Positions 12,769 to 24,840 of a stretch of 64,000 nt of DNA are shown here, piece after piece; position 1 is the stretch's first letter; each line of letters opens with the position of its first letter. Source of the stretch: Odontocerum albicorne (lineage: Eukaryota > Arthropoda > Insecta > Trichoptera > Odontoceridae); contig OX463844.1 in assembly GCA_949825065.1 (NCBI GenBank), forward strand, positions 29,632,076 to 29,696,075, read 5' to 3'. Position numbers and translations under genes: made by a program. The notes beneath the pieces are model-generated. The model ran no database searches and had not been told where the DNA came from. It saw only the letters and a list, made by a program, of their open reading frames with translations.

Positions 12769-12890
12769 AATGATGTAATTACCAAACGCCTCCTCAGCAG
12801 TAATATATTTTATGTAAGTGAGTTAAAAATGATGTTATTACCAAACGCCTCCTCAGCAGTAATATATTTTAGGTAAGTGAGTTAAAAATG
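12769..12890. repeat. 59-bp tandem duplication
   Basis: Two copies with a 59-base period contain ACCAAACGCCTCCTCAGCAG and a GTAAGTGAG stretch resembling a splice donor. Copies differ at only a few positions. There is no coding frame around it. Confidence 0.85.
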
Positions 12891-12894
12891 ATAA

Positions 12895-15800
12895 ATATAA
12901 AGATTTATTATAAAATATAAATTATTGTTTGTTGATGTGGAACTGTACATAACTGTTGGTCCAGATTATATTGTTTTATAATTGATTATGGTATGATCAA
13001 CTCATTTACCATATACAAAAATTGTGTTCTTTGTTAACTAGGTTTAAATTTTTTTTTCAAAGACCCAGTACCATCTTTAAAATATTGATGTTCGTGGCCG
13101 ACCTTCATGGCCCATCTGTTTCGAGTTTCTGTTTACCAACATCTGAGTTGTTGGGTTTATTTTCGCTAGCACTCATAGTTTGAAGAGTTTCAGTCTGGAA
13201 ATATAATTAAGAATAGGGAGAAGTACGTGATGAATAAACTTTATATTTGCGGTGAAGATAAGTCCATATGATACTTGGTGCAGTTCCCGGTGAATCTTAC
13301 ACCGAATAGAATTTAACACTTTGTATCCCGATCCCATGTTTTCACATGATTGACACGTCTTCCAAAAAATACATATTACTGGTATCTAGTAAATATTTTT
13401 GTCAATAATTCAACCTTTAAACGATAGTCTCCTGATTTATTAAATGAACAATACCCTAAATAATGAAAATATGCGTGAATTAATGTATGATAGGGATTCT
13501 GATATCACGTCATCAGTGTGCTGTGAAGTGTCAAATCTTAAAGATTTTGACATAATATGAATCTGGAGACCAAACACAATCTCAGGGTTCAAATATAAAA
13601 TGTAATTTTTAAGATCCTCCAAACAGATTTTCAAATAACGTGTTTAAACATGTGTCGATATGTATTTCACCAGCTGACAAAAACAAAAACCCTGCAAAAC
13701 TGGCAAGGTATGTTTTTATTACAAGAGAGATCCGGTACATGTGTAAGGAATATGATATAGCTCTCTATAAAGGATAATGTTGACAGAATTACCAAACTAC
13801 TAAACTAAATTATTAAAATATTTTATGCAAACATATAAAGTTGAGTTTACAAAATTCTTAGTGTTTATTTAAATATGGAAATTTTAGCAAACCTTTTACA
13901 AAAATCAGAGTTCCTCAAAAACAAGCCTAGCATTGGGAAAGGTTACCATGGTTTGACCGGGACTTAAAGTGTTAATAACTGTAAGCGAAAATAATTGATT
14001 TCCATTGAAACAATAATAGCGTAATACATGGAATATATGAGTGAGAATATTCTTTATAAGCTCTATAAGAAATAACTTGAAAACATGTGTTGAATGATAG
14101 TATGTTCTCCATATATGTGGCAAATAATCTTGTTAAGATTCGGTAAAATCATAATTTTTAATGCTTTCTACAAAAACCTTCTAGTGCATTTATTCAAAAT
14201 AGCGAAAAAGTTTATTTTTGTTATATAATTTTTTTTAAATTTACGGATACAATTTTTTCCACCGTCATCGAGTAAATAAAAAAAAAACAAGAATTTAAAC
14301 TTTTGGATCAATTGGTCTTTTGCTTCCAAATATTCAGTTAGCATTCCTCATTGTTTTAATGAATCTTAGACTGCACAGGTATTTTTAAGTTCTAAATAGG
14401 TAAAGTATACAATTGAACTATGAATAAAAAAATATTTTATGAAAAATAACATATTTTTAAGTACTGTTAAAACGTTAAAAAACTTGAAAAAATACATTTT
14501 GCATATTAGTTATGATTTTATCATTTGCTAAACAGAAACAATAGGAAATTTTCAGTAGATATATAGATTAGAATTTCATGTGTAGTTTGGAATAAAACAA
14601 ATATGACATATACTTTAATTCAGGTATTTTTAAATATTTGACAATTGTATTTATAAATGTATAAATAGTAAATGGCGTGTAATCAGTTTGAGTTATGTTA
14701 TAAGAGTACCAGGTTATCAATTGTGTCGGTTCGTGGTAATGTCCCCACCGCGTACATGCTCATAGATACACTGGCGTATGCGTACAGGTCCGCCGACGCA
14801 TGCACAAAATACATAATCGAAAATCCTAATTAAGATATTTTAACGCGTCATATAAAAACTTATATTAAGAAACCTTATTTTACTGTTTTTTTTAATTTGT
14901 AGTGTTTCAAACACTATAAGTACCTATGTTAACAACGGTTACGGGTCAGCCCTGCTAAAATTCCTAGTACATTTTTCCAAGTGCTTAAAAACAAGAACTA
15001 AAAGCGGACAACCCTTAGTTTTCCTCCACCTCTTTCACAGAAGGCTTTGTGATGCATAATTTAGCAAGCGAATGTGTTGGCCAATCCCACGGTGGGCAAT
15101 AATGCATTCTACTGAGATTAAAGGCATTAACTGGTTATATCTCTGCGTGCATGGTAAATGGGGGCTCCGTAGTAAAACAGGAGATATTAATTCTCAATTC
15201 AGGCTGCAATACAGATTCAACGAAGGTTTTTCTCTGATTTTTTTAATTGTCACTTTAAAATGTTTAAGTTTCTATTCCTTAAAATGTGAATAATATCAAA
15301 AACAAATACGTATTTAAAAATATACGTATAATAACTGGTGAAAATTTTTATCAAACCTCCAACAATTCTATATTATCCTGTTTTTCACATCATATTAAAT
15401 GTTTCTATTTAAGTCAATTGACATGTTGAACGTTTTCAAATAGTTTATTTCTATCAAACAATTTCTAATTCTTTTATAAGTTGAAAATGACGTAAATGTA
15501 GCTCCGGGATTTCACAAACTGCAAATATAACAAGTGAGCAAAAAATATATTGAAGACACAAAACAGATTTACCAGTTTAGTTAATTTTGTCTTAAATCTG
15601 AAAATAGTCACTATAATTTGTTTACGTTGTTTGTTGTACTTTTAGTTAAATTTACTTTTGTGACTTCATTGTATGGATTAATTTATCTGGTTTAACTGAG
15701 CTATGTGTTTTAACCGTTCTGACCTCTCTACTAGATGGATGAAGTGACTGGGAGAACGGACTTATAACGTGTTGATAATGGTGAAGGGAGATAGCCGCGA

Positions 15801-16480
15801 GCCTGGTAGGGTCTTTTGTGGGTATAAGGGTGAGGCTTGGTGGAGTTGGGGAGAAAATGAGGAGCTTTAAAATCATGGAGGATAGTAGACTAGGTTGAAA
15901 TCTGAGCGATGCTTTTAACAATATCGACTCTATTTTGCGAACGACACTTTTAGCAGAGTATTTATATCTTCAAATTACATCGTCCTCCAGTGTTGTGCAT
16001 TAAAATCAAAGTTTATATTCATAAATTTTTTAAATATATTTTATTTATAGATTTGTATCACCTTTCAAATGCATGCGTGGATATAACGGTTAAATTTTTC
16101 TATTTGACTCTTTATGACTACCAATGTATTTGAAAGGTAGGTTTTGGGCGTTTCATGTCGATTTTTAGTTGTGTTTGAATAATATGAATTTATTTATAGT
16201 TTGTGTTGTATATTTTCTCATGAAAATTGTTTGGTTTTGCTTAAAGTAGTAATACATAATCCATTGCTAAAATCTATGAGGTGACAAGACATTTTAGAAA
16301 TACATAATTTATGAACAAAAAACAACAGGTAATTTAAAGTGTACACACAATTTATATGAATCTGAGTTTGTTGCCTTTATTTGTCATGCCCCCTGTAAAC
16401 TAGACTTTTGCCTTGTCTTATTGAGAACATATATTATGGAAAAATAAATTAATGGTTTTTTTCTTTCGATTATTGATAAT
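12895..16480. other. AT-rich non-coding stretch
   Basis: No gene is supported. Two more GC-balanced patches stand out: about 14735-14810 and about 15040-15200. Minus-strand frames 13905-14123 and 15652-15921 are unrecognised. Confidence 0.5.
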
Positions 16481-16489
16481 ACAATGAAC

Positions 16490-17500
16490 CGTTGCAAACT
16501 CTCATCAACTTGATAAACAGTACGGCTCAATTACGTGAAAGTATTAGGCGAGTCAAGTTCTACATATATCATTCCAGACATACCAAAAATTCTTTCCCAC
16601 AATGTCACACACATGACCAAAAACACACCACACTCAACTGTTCCCACAAATCTTTGCTACAAGTCCTCCTTCAAACCCAAGCAGTCAATCTTTTGTCGCA
16701 ATAAGAACAACGCTCCGATGCACGGGCAAATTTTTGAGCCATTTTGTATAATTGAATTCGGCACCGTATTGTATGGCATGAGAACCAAATTGCCATATTG
16801 CCTTTAGGTAAAAGACGTTCTAACTCTAGTGATGGTGAAAATTTGATCAGTTGCCATGCATGTCATGTGTTTCAGCTGAGTTTGATCAGTTGCCATGCAT
16901 GTCATGTGTTTCAGCTGAGTTTGATCAGTTGCCATGCATGTCATGTGTTTCAGCTGAGTTTGATCAGTTGCCATGCATGTCATGTGTTTCAGCTGAGTTT
17001 GATCAGTTGCCATGCATGTCATGTGTTTCAGCTGAGTTTGATCAGTTGCCATGCATGTCATGTGTTTCAGCTGAGTTTGCATTTTCTTTTTTTATTGGTG
17101 ATAGTACCACATAATGAATTTGAAGCGTAAGTTGGCTATGTTAAGGACCCTATGCTCCCTAAAAAGTTCAGCTGTGGGATACCGGACAAGAAGTTTATTA
17201 ATTATTTTCATGATTATTTTTGGGAAACCTGATGTATGTACTTCTAAGTTAAGAAACAACCATCCCAAATCGATATACCGTTGGAAAGTGCTGACTGACA
17301 TAAAGCAAAATATATACAATTATGAACATTTTTACTCAGCACATTTCGAATTAATATGGCTCGTTAATATGAACCTCCCAGCAAAGAAACTGATCATCAA
17401 ACACTCCAAGACGCTTCATACCATCAGCCCTTTCCAAAAAAACATAGTTTTAGTCATGGTGAACAAGTGTGCAGTTTTATGGTTTTTTTTGTAGGTGCTA
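16490..17500 (-). pseudogene. Minus-strand LINE RT remnant
   Basis: On the minus strand, KRLGVFDDQFLCWEVHIN (17385-17430) matches the KYLGIF.D..L.W..HI block downstream of the RT catalytic centre in CR1/Jockey-like LINEs. Further on, AELFREHRVLNIANLRF (about 17130-17190) matches the RELF...ILN... block near the polymerase C-terminus. The same KYLGIFDDQFFRWEVHIN block occurs on the minus strand at 57.1 kb, so both are copies of one family. Stops and frameshifts are frequent. A 39-bp minisatellite interrupts the region expected to code the extreme C-terminus. The 16490-16830 part is assigned by position and is less sure. Confidence 0.65.
16842..17075. repeat. 39-bp minisatellite, six identical copies
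   Basis: Six identical head-to-tail units begin at 16842, 16881, 16920, 16959, 16998 and 17037, each starting TTTGATCAGTTGCC and ending TTTCAGCTGAG. Since 39 is a multiple of three, several frames on both strands stay open (13-residue repeats), but there is no sign of coding. Complete identity points to recent amplification. Confidence 0.95.
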
Positions 17501-17839
17501 CAATTCTTGCAGGGATGCATAATGTAATGTACTTAGTTTGTTTGGGAAATCGTGGTCAATAAATTTGAGTCTATTCATTTTTTATACTTGATTTAATTCT
17601 TTGTCCACTTTTTAAAACACATCATCATATATTCTGCTCTCGAACAGAAACACTGTAACATTCGCAAAATTTAAAATCGTACTCCTGATAAAAAGACTAC
17701 AGAATAAATTAACATATTCATACATCAAAAACAATAATCAAATGATTTTTGTTAAACTTACTTGTATTATGATTTCGCTATATGCAATAAAACCTTTAGG
17801 ATTTATTTTATGTGTTGATCGTATTCAATTATAAAGAAA

Positions 17840-17965
17840 TACTTTTTAGAGGCTTCAAGTGAAACCAGATTGGATTTTTTAAACTTGTGTTCCAATAGGA
17901 ATTGAATTCACAACTCTCGGGCTAGAAGACAGACGTCTTACCAACTAGCCCACGTAAGTCGTTAC
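17840..17965 (-). repeat. tRNA-derived SINE-like repeat
   Basis: The minus strand reads TGGGCTAGTTGGTAAGACGTC, a box-A-like D-arm, then GAATTCAATTCC, a degenerate box B. This is a tRNA-like head with both internal RNA polymerase III promoter elements. The flanking GAGGCTTCAAGTGAAA body resembles the copy at 63.1 kb. The cloverleaf is not intact, so it is not a tRNA gene. Confidence 0.55.
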
Positions 17966-18715
17966 GTGCTTATTGTAAAATAACTACTTGAAGCATTGTC
18001 ACTGCAATGCTTACGTGTTTTTTTGTAGTTTAATGCCCATTGGTTTGGACGTTTCGAAAGTGTTGCCGTCATTATTTTTCTGACGAAGCCGAGAAATTCG
18101 GGTATTTAGCGATGTTTTCTTAGTATTGCATTGATTCTTTATAAGCAATTTTAACCGAACATGGCATGAATATTTAAAAACCTTGCGGACTCATACTAGA
18201 ACGTTTCAATAAAGCAGTGTTTATTTATTTAAATTCTTTATATCACAATGTACGATTTGTCGGGTTAATTGCCAGATTGTATATATTTTAACTAATCAGA
18301 TTTTATTTTAACAGTTTTTTTTCAGTGTTAGGTAAAATATTTACACTAAAGTTTTGTACAACAAAAATAACATAATATATAATAAAATTAATTGATAAAA
18401 ATCTTAAACACAACAATTACATTTACTGTAATGTTTTTATTTTACTGAGTACGTCTATTTTAAAAACAATTTTTAAATTACTTAAAATAAGAACGACATG
18501 GTAAAATGCGAATACTAATAAAATAAAAAATGTAATTGATTAAAAGAAACTGGCATCTTTGTAAACCCCAAAATAATTATACGAGTTTTGCGTGTAGAAC
18601 ATTAAATATTTGAAAATTCATTTCCAAATAATTAAAATTGTTTGATAAAGACATTTGCACGCCACTCGGTAATAAAATAGAAAAAGTAATTAACAGGATA
18701 TTTTTGTATATTTGA
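17966..18715. other. AT-rich non-coding stretch
   Basis: I see no gene or repeat boundary here. Confidence 0.5.
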
Positions 18716-18719
18716 ATAA

Positions 18720-18925
18720 TTGCATTGTATTACACTTTCATTAAATTTGAGACAACTTATCGGGTTTATTGCCTTGTGGAATTCTTTTCCAAATAAATAA
18801 GAAATATATAAATGAGGTTTTAAATGAGAGCATGACAGGAATTTTTCATACATAAATATGGCACAACCAGGAATCAAACCCACAACCCTCTGGTTGGAAG
18901 AGAGGTCACGGAGCTCGTATCTAAT
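18720..18925 (-). repeat. tRNA-derived SINE-like repeat
   Basis: Minus-strand GGGTTGTGGGTTTGATTCCTGG (about 18865-18895) is a strong box B. The body, including TGTATTACACTTTCATT on the plus strand, is shared with 63090-63305 (same phrase near 63097). The ordered similarity to other copies over about 200 bases supports one SINE family. Confidence 0.6.
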
Positions 18926-18929
18926 ATTT

Positions 18930-20285
18930 AAAAATATAGAGAATAACATTCACCATACTGTATGATTGCTGAAGAATAATAAAAAAAATATGAATTAAGT
19001 TTAACTGTGGAATTTTAGGCTTTTAATTTTTATTATTTCCATCGAAGGGCAAATATAATTCTTACATTGGATAATTTAAGTATCCGTTTTAACGCATAAA
19101 ACTTAATATTCTCATCCTTACTTCGAATTTCCTTGGGATAAGTTTTTTGTATTAAATATTGTTATCTATTATTTAAATATTATCATTCACTTCACATATT
19201 CTAATTTGATCATGTGGTAAGATTGTGGTTTTTCTATAGCTTATAAGTAATTTATTATTTGGTATCACAAAAATGTAGCAGATTATACCTGACGATTTTT
19301 CGGAACTTTCCTTGTCATCAGAATTTTATGTGCACTTGCTACATTGTAACAGGTTGCTATTAATATATAATTTAAACACAAGCTGTCCACAAAAATAGTT
19401 CCTTCAGATGCAGATATTCAATCTGTTTTGACGCGAAAATCATTCCTAGGAGGCAGAGCACCGACTGACCCCTTTTTAGGCGGACTTTCTAGCATGCAAT
19501 ATCCTGCTGTAGTCTCGTGTGCCACTATGTATGACATTAAAGAAATATACTATATATTATAAATACACCTTCATTATGATACATTTATATTGCAAAAAAA
19601 TAACATTTAAACAAACTGTTTAAATTTTCAAACGCTAAATCAAATAGGGGAAATAAAACATTATTTTTATTCAGATTTTTTACTATCTACTTGTAACTGT
19701 TTATACTACACAAACGACAGTTGATGAATATACAGAGCGTTTAAAAAAATTGTCTTAACATGTTGATAACAATATTTTTATAAATTTTATTTGAAAAAAG
19801 TAGTAAATTTTCCAAAGAACTCAATTCGTTTTTTTTTCCTTTTTTTATAGAATAAAAGAAAAAGTTATTCTCTTCACCCATTTAGTTTCCCCTTTTCCTG
19901 TGTATTTCTCCCCATAAAGTACTCAGTTTCCTATGTAGGTCAATCGAACATCAGCTGAGATGTGTACCTATTGGAGCATATTGACGTCTAGAGACCTTCA
20001 TTTTTTCCGTATTTTCACTCACTTTATTTGGCCGTTCAATTGACGTACTGTACGTATTGTAACTTTAAAAATATTCTACGTTTTTATCAATATTTTGCTT
20101 CCACATATAATAAAAAATCTTAAAATTTAATAGTTTGTTTTGCTGAAATTGTTTTTTTTTTCAATTTGCAAATTTTTTTTTCATCTTATACGAGTATACT
20201 TTTGATCTTTTGAGGATAGACCAAAGTTTGATCAAACACATCTTCGATTTTGATGACGAATTAGAGATGAAATTCAAATATATTT
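18930..20285. other. AT-rich non-coding stretch
   Basis: No gene is supported. A short GC-balanced patch near 19420-19520 has no recognisable motif, and the 19260-19360 region has weak inverted similarity around TGTAGCA. Confidence 0.45.
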
Positions 20286-20403
20286 TATTACTAGCTGTAC
20301 CCGGTAACGCGTTGCTGTGACTCAGTCTGGTTAAATGGAAAAGAGAAAGCACACGTTTCTAATATGTTTAATTTCACAATGCTTGTGAGTAAACAATATT
20401 TTT

Positions 20404-23393
20404 GACGTCTTTCAGCCACTCTCATTCTGTCGCGTTCATTCTGTTGAGAACGAAGCAGTTCTGAAGCTGCAGAACGCGATCACCGTGCTCGCAGCCGTGC
20501 ATCATCAAGTCTGGTTGCACGTCACTCTGCTGCTTCCTCGGCATTTTGATGAACTAAAGCATATCGATTGCACTGAAAAAGAAGAAAGAAAGTTATAACA
20601 AAAACATATAAAATTGTGAAACATTAAAAAAAGAAATGAATAACATTGTTAAGTTCGTAGATGTCTTTGTTCTTGGTGGCATGAATAGCTTGCTCACTCA
20701 GCCAATCGTGATTCTTATAATTGATTTGAATATAGGGAAATACTTTTTCAACTAATTCTTCTTTTGACGTCACTAAATTGCAGAAGTTATAGTCTTACAA
20801 CGTTAGTTCTATTACCATCATTTACAACAGCATCTCGCAAATGAACGTATTCTTCAGAGCGAAGCTTGATATGATTCAAACGGATGAATATCAAACGTTC
20901 TGTTTTATATGACAGTTCACAAATTTGCCCCAATACAATCTTGTAAGGACATTCAGTAATTTAAATTATTTTATCAACTTTAATATAGGCCTCGATTGTA
21001 ATAAATAGCAAGTTATTTAGGTAAATACATTACATAAAACTAATAATAATGGCAAATTAATACATCTTGTTACAAATCTCCATTTTTACATACGATTTGA
21101 TAGATTTTGAAATATAAACATAGAGATAAAATTAAATTATATATAAAAAAGGTACTTTTTGATATTCCTACTGACCTCTTTCAGCCACTATCAGCCTTTT
21201 GCGTTCATTCTGTTGAGAACGAAGCAGTTCTGAAGCTGCAGAACGCGATCGCCGTGCTCGCAACTATGCATCCTCAAGTCTGGCTACAAGTCAGTCGCTC
21301 TGCTGCTTCCTCGACATTTTGATGAACTAAAGCAGATCAATTGCACTGCAAAAGAAAAAAGAAAGTTAAAACAAAAACATATAAAATTGTGAAACATTAA
21401 AAAAGGAACTGAATAATATTGTTAAGTTCGTAGACGTCTTTGTTTTTGGCGGCAAGAATAGCTCGATCACTCAGCCAATCGTGATTCTTATAATTGATTT
21501 GAATATTGGGAAATACTTTTCAACAAATTCTTCTTTTGACGTCACTAAATTGCAGAAGTTATAGTCTTCCAACGTTAGTTCTATTACCATCATTTACAAC
21601 TGCATCTTGCAAATGAACGTATTCTTCAGAGCGAAGCTTGATATGATTCAAACGGATGAATATCAGACGTTCTGTTTTCTATGACAGTTCACAAATTTGT
21701 TCCAATACAATCTTGTAAGGACGTTCAGTATTTTTCATTATTTTATCAACTTTAATATAGGCCTCGATTGTAATAAATAGCAAGTTATTTAGGTAAATAC
21801 ATTACATAAAACTAATAATAATGGCAAATTAATACATCTTGTTACAAATCTCCATTTTTACATACGATTTGATAGATTTTGAAATATAAACATAGAGATA
21901 AAATTAAATTATATATAAAAAAGGTACTTTTTGATATTCCTACTGACCTCTTTCAGCCACTATCAGCCTTTTGCGTTCATTCTGTTGAGAACGAAGCAGT
22001 TCTGAAGCTGCAGAACGCGATCGCCGTGCTCGCAACTATGCATCCTCAAGTCTGGCTACAAGTCAGTCGCTCTGCTGCTTCCTCGACATTTTGATGAACT
22101 AAAGCAGATCAATTGCACTGCAAAAGAAAAAAGAAAGTTAAAACAAAAACATATAAAATTGTGAAACATTAAAAAAGGAACTGAATAATATTGTTAAGTT
22201 CGTAGACGTCTTTGTTTTTGGCGGCAAGAATAGCTCGATCACTCAGCCAATCGTGATTCTTATAATTGATTTGAATATTGGGAAATACTTTTCAACAAAT
22301 TCTTCTTTTGACGTCACTAAATTGCAGAAGTTATAGTCTTCCAACGTTAGTTCTATTACCATCATTTACAACTGCATCTTGCAAATGAACGTATTCTTCA
22401 GAGCGAAGCTTGATATGATTCAAACGGATGAATATCAGACGTTCTGTTTTCTATGACAGTTCACAAATTTGTTCCAATACAATCTTGTAAGGACGTTCAG
22501 TATTTTTCATTATTTTATCAACTTTAATATAGGCCTCGATTGTAATAAATAGCAAGTTATTTAGGTAAATACATTACATAAAACTAATAATAATGGCAAA
22601 TTAATACATCTTGTTACAAATCTCCATTTTTACATACGATTTGATAGATTTTGAAATATAAACATAGAGATAAAATTAAATTATATATAAAAAAGGTACT
22701 TTTTGATATTCCTACTGACCTCTTTCAGCCACTATCAGCCTTTTGCGTTCATTCTGTTGAGAACGAAGCAGTTCTGAAGCTGCAGAACGCGATCGCCGTG
22801 CTCGCAACTATGCATCCTCAAGTCTGGCTACAAGTCAGTCGCTCTGCTGCTTCCTCGACATTTTGATGAACTAAAGCAGATCAATTGCACTGCAAAAGAA
22901 AAAAGAAAGTTAAAACAAAAACATATAAAATTGTGAAACATTAAAAAAGGAACTGAATAATATTGTTAAGTTCGTAGACGTCTTTGTTTTTGGCGGCAAG
23001 AATAGCTCGATCACTCAGCCAATCGTGATTCTTATAATTGATTTGAATATTGGGAAATACTTTTCAACAAATTCTTCTTTTGACGTCACTAAATTGCAGA
23101 AGTTATAGTCTTCCAACGTTAGTTCTATTACCATCATTTACAACTGCATCTTGCAAATGAACGTATTCTTCAGAGCGAAGCTTGATATGATTCAAACGGA
23201 TGAATATCAGACGTTCTGTTTTCTATGACAGTTCACAAATTTGTTCCAATACAATCTTGTAAGGACGTTCAGTATTTTTCATTATTTTATCAACTTTAAT
23301 ATAGGCCTCGATTGTAATAACTTGCAAGTTATTTAGAAAAATACATTACGTAAAACTAATAATAATGACAAATTAATACATCTTGTTACAAAT
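20404..23393. repeat. 772-bp tandem array, about 3.9 copies, Helitron-derived
   Basis: Units begin (at GAC.TCTTTCAGCC) near 20404, 21173, 21945 and 22717. Three consecutive 71-codon frames at 21107, 21879 and 22651 are identical, giving an exact 772-base period. The first unit differs at many positions and is about 3 bases shorter. The last unit is cut after about 677 bases and diverges in its final 80. From roughly 21.0 to 23.3 kb the periodicity looks perfect. Each unit holds, on the minus strand, a PIF1-like helicase scrap, an AT-rich spacer containing TTTTGCAG (3'-splice-like), and the basic segment. Confidence 0.93.
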
Positions 23394-23769
23394 TAGCAAA
23401 AATGGGCAGTTCGTTAAAATTAAATGTGACATTTGTTAAAAGTTAGTTGCATGAAACTTTTAATAATTCAAATGTATAAAACATACACAGATACATACCA
23501 TGAATTCACATGAAAATCAATAATACCAAAAATCAGTTTGAAAAACCCGAATTGAAAGATCGTCACTTTTAAATGTGACGCATCATGATGACGCAACAAT
23601 ATGACAGATAAAAAGTTTATTCCAGTTTTACGGCCAGATGGCGGTATTTTTCAAAAAACATATTTGAAAATTTTATATTTAAATTAACATTTTTATTTAT
23701 ATACTCGTAGATATTTTATATGTTTTATTTAATATATATAATTTAATTATTTAACATTTAATATTAATT

Positions 23770-24025
23770 CCGAAACGTCGAAAATGCTATGTGATATAAC
23801 TGTCAATGAGAATTGTTTAGTTCGCGTGTGTCGCTGAAGGGGGCGCTAACCCTTATTTCGTCTGTTTTATATACATTTTTTGTATATATCGGTATATAAA
23901 AATATATATAAACATTCTCGTATACGAATGTCAACTTTTGTCAAAATTTCAAAGCAATCGGTGCGGAGATTTGAGATTTTTAATATACGAACATTTACAT
24001 TTTTATTTATACAGATAAATAGATA
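23770..24025 (-). repeat. Helitron 5'-end-like segment, inner copy
   Basis: It shares with 24575-24835 the blocks GAATTGTTTAGTTCGCG, GTCGCTGAAGGGGGCGC, CATTCTCGTATACGAATG and CAAAATTTCAAAGCAATCGG, then an ACATTTACAT..TTTATTTATA.AGATA end. Such ends are common in arthropod Helitron-type elements. This copy lies inside the outer one, suggesting nesting or duplication. A third, poorer copy is at about 24480-24540. Confidence 0.6.
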
Positions 24026-24574
24026 AAATATAAATAGATAAATAAATAGGGACCCAAGACTTAATTAATTCATATATAACATTTCACATTTACTATACTA
24101 TATACTCGTATTAAAAACTATTTACTCATTAGCTGCAAATACCCTATGGAGCGCAACGCACGTTATATTAAGCATTTTAAATGCCAATTCAATGAAAGAG
24201 TTTTTACTTTTCTTCATCTAGGTTCGCTAAATATATTAAAGTAACGAAACATTTTGAAACAAGTAGATATAAAAAAGAATTAAACGGAATAATTCATCTT
24301 TTTTAAGATTTATCTCTCAAGTGAGAAAAATTAATATGAAATACTTTTTGTGTGAAATCTGTCGATGAGAAAGAAAATTATTGGTTTGAAGCTTTGCTTT
24401 TCAATATCCCGTAAAATAAAAATGTAAGTTTAAAAAATTAACTTTATAATTCATTTATAAGTAATTTGAAAAATAAAAAAATATATATAAACATGCTTGT
24501 ATACTAATGCAACCTTTCGTAAAAATTTCAAAGCAATGAAAAATAAGACAAACAGTTAAAAAACGAAATTAAAG

Positions 24575-24840
24575 AATCTGAAATGTCGAAAATGCAATGT
24601 GACATAACAACTGTCAGTGAGAATTGTTTAGTTCGCGTTTGTCGCTGAAGGGGGCGCAAACCCTTATTTCGTCTGTTTTATGTACTTTTTTGTATATAAC
24701 GGTATATAAAAAAAATTAAACATTCTCGTATACGAATGCCAACTTTTGTCAAAATTTCAAAGCAATCGGTAGATAACTTTCGGAGATTAGATAATTATAA
24801 TTAACGAACATTTACATGTTTATTTATATAGATAATATGA
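24575..24840 (-). repeat. Helitron 5'-end-like segment, outer copy
   Basis: This is the outer version of the repeat described at 23770, ending TTTATTTATATAGATA near 24833. It marks the probable right edge of the Helitron block. Confidence 0.55.

Larger units (their letters stand above)
20291..24840 (-). mobile_element. Helitron-derived block
   Basis: At 20291 the plus strand reads CTAGCTGTACCCGGTAACG. Its reverse complement ends in ..CGGGTACAGCTAG followed by T, the CTAG|T 3' terminus of many arthropod Helitrons, preceded by a short AACGCGTT palindrome. Within the block the minus strand encodes pieces of a PIF1-like helicase (NYKNHDWLSDRAILAAKNKDV) and a basic Arg/Glu-rich segment (SAASELLRSQQNER) typical of Helitron proteins. 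At the other end, 23770-24020 and 24575-24835 carry two related 5'-terminus-like segments ending in TTTATTTATATAGATA. The element is broken and expanded by a 772-bp tandem array. No intact Rep/helicase gene remains. Confidence 0.7.

Noticed and set aside
16842..17075. CRISPR-like array
   Set aside because: Units are contiguous and identical without unique spacers, in a eukaryotic genome; it is a minisatellite.
21107..22866. Three identical 71-codon plus-strand frames as a gene family
   Set aside because: They are antisense to Helitron helicase scraps and arise from exact tandem duplication.
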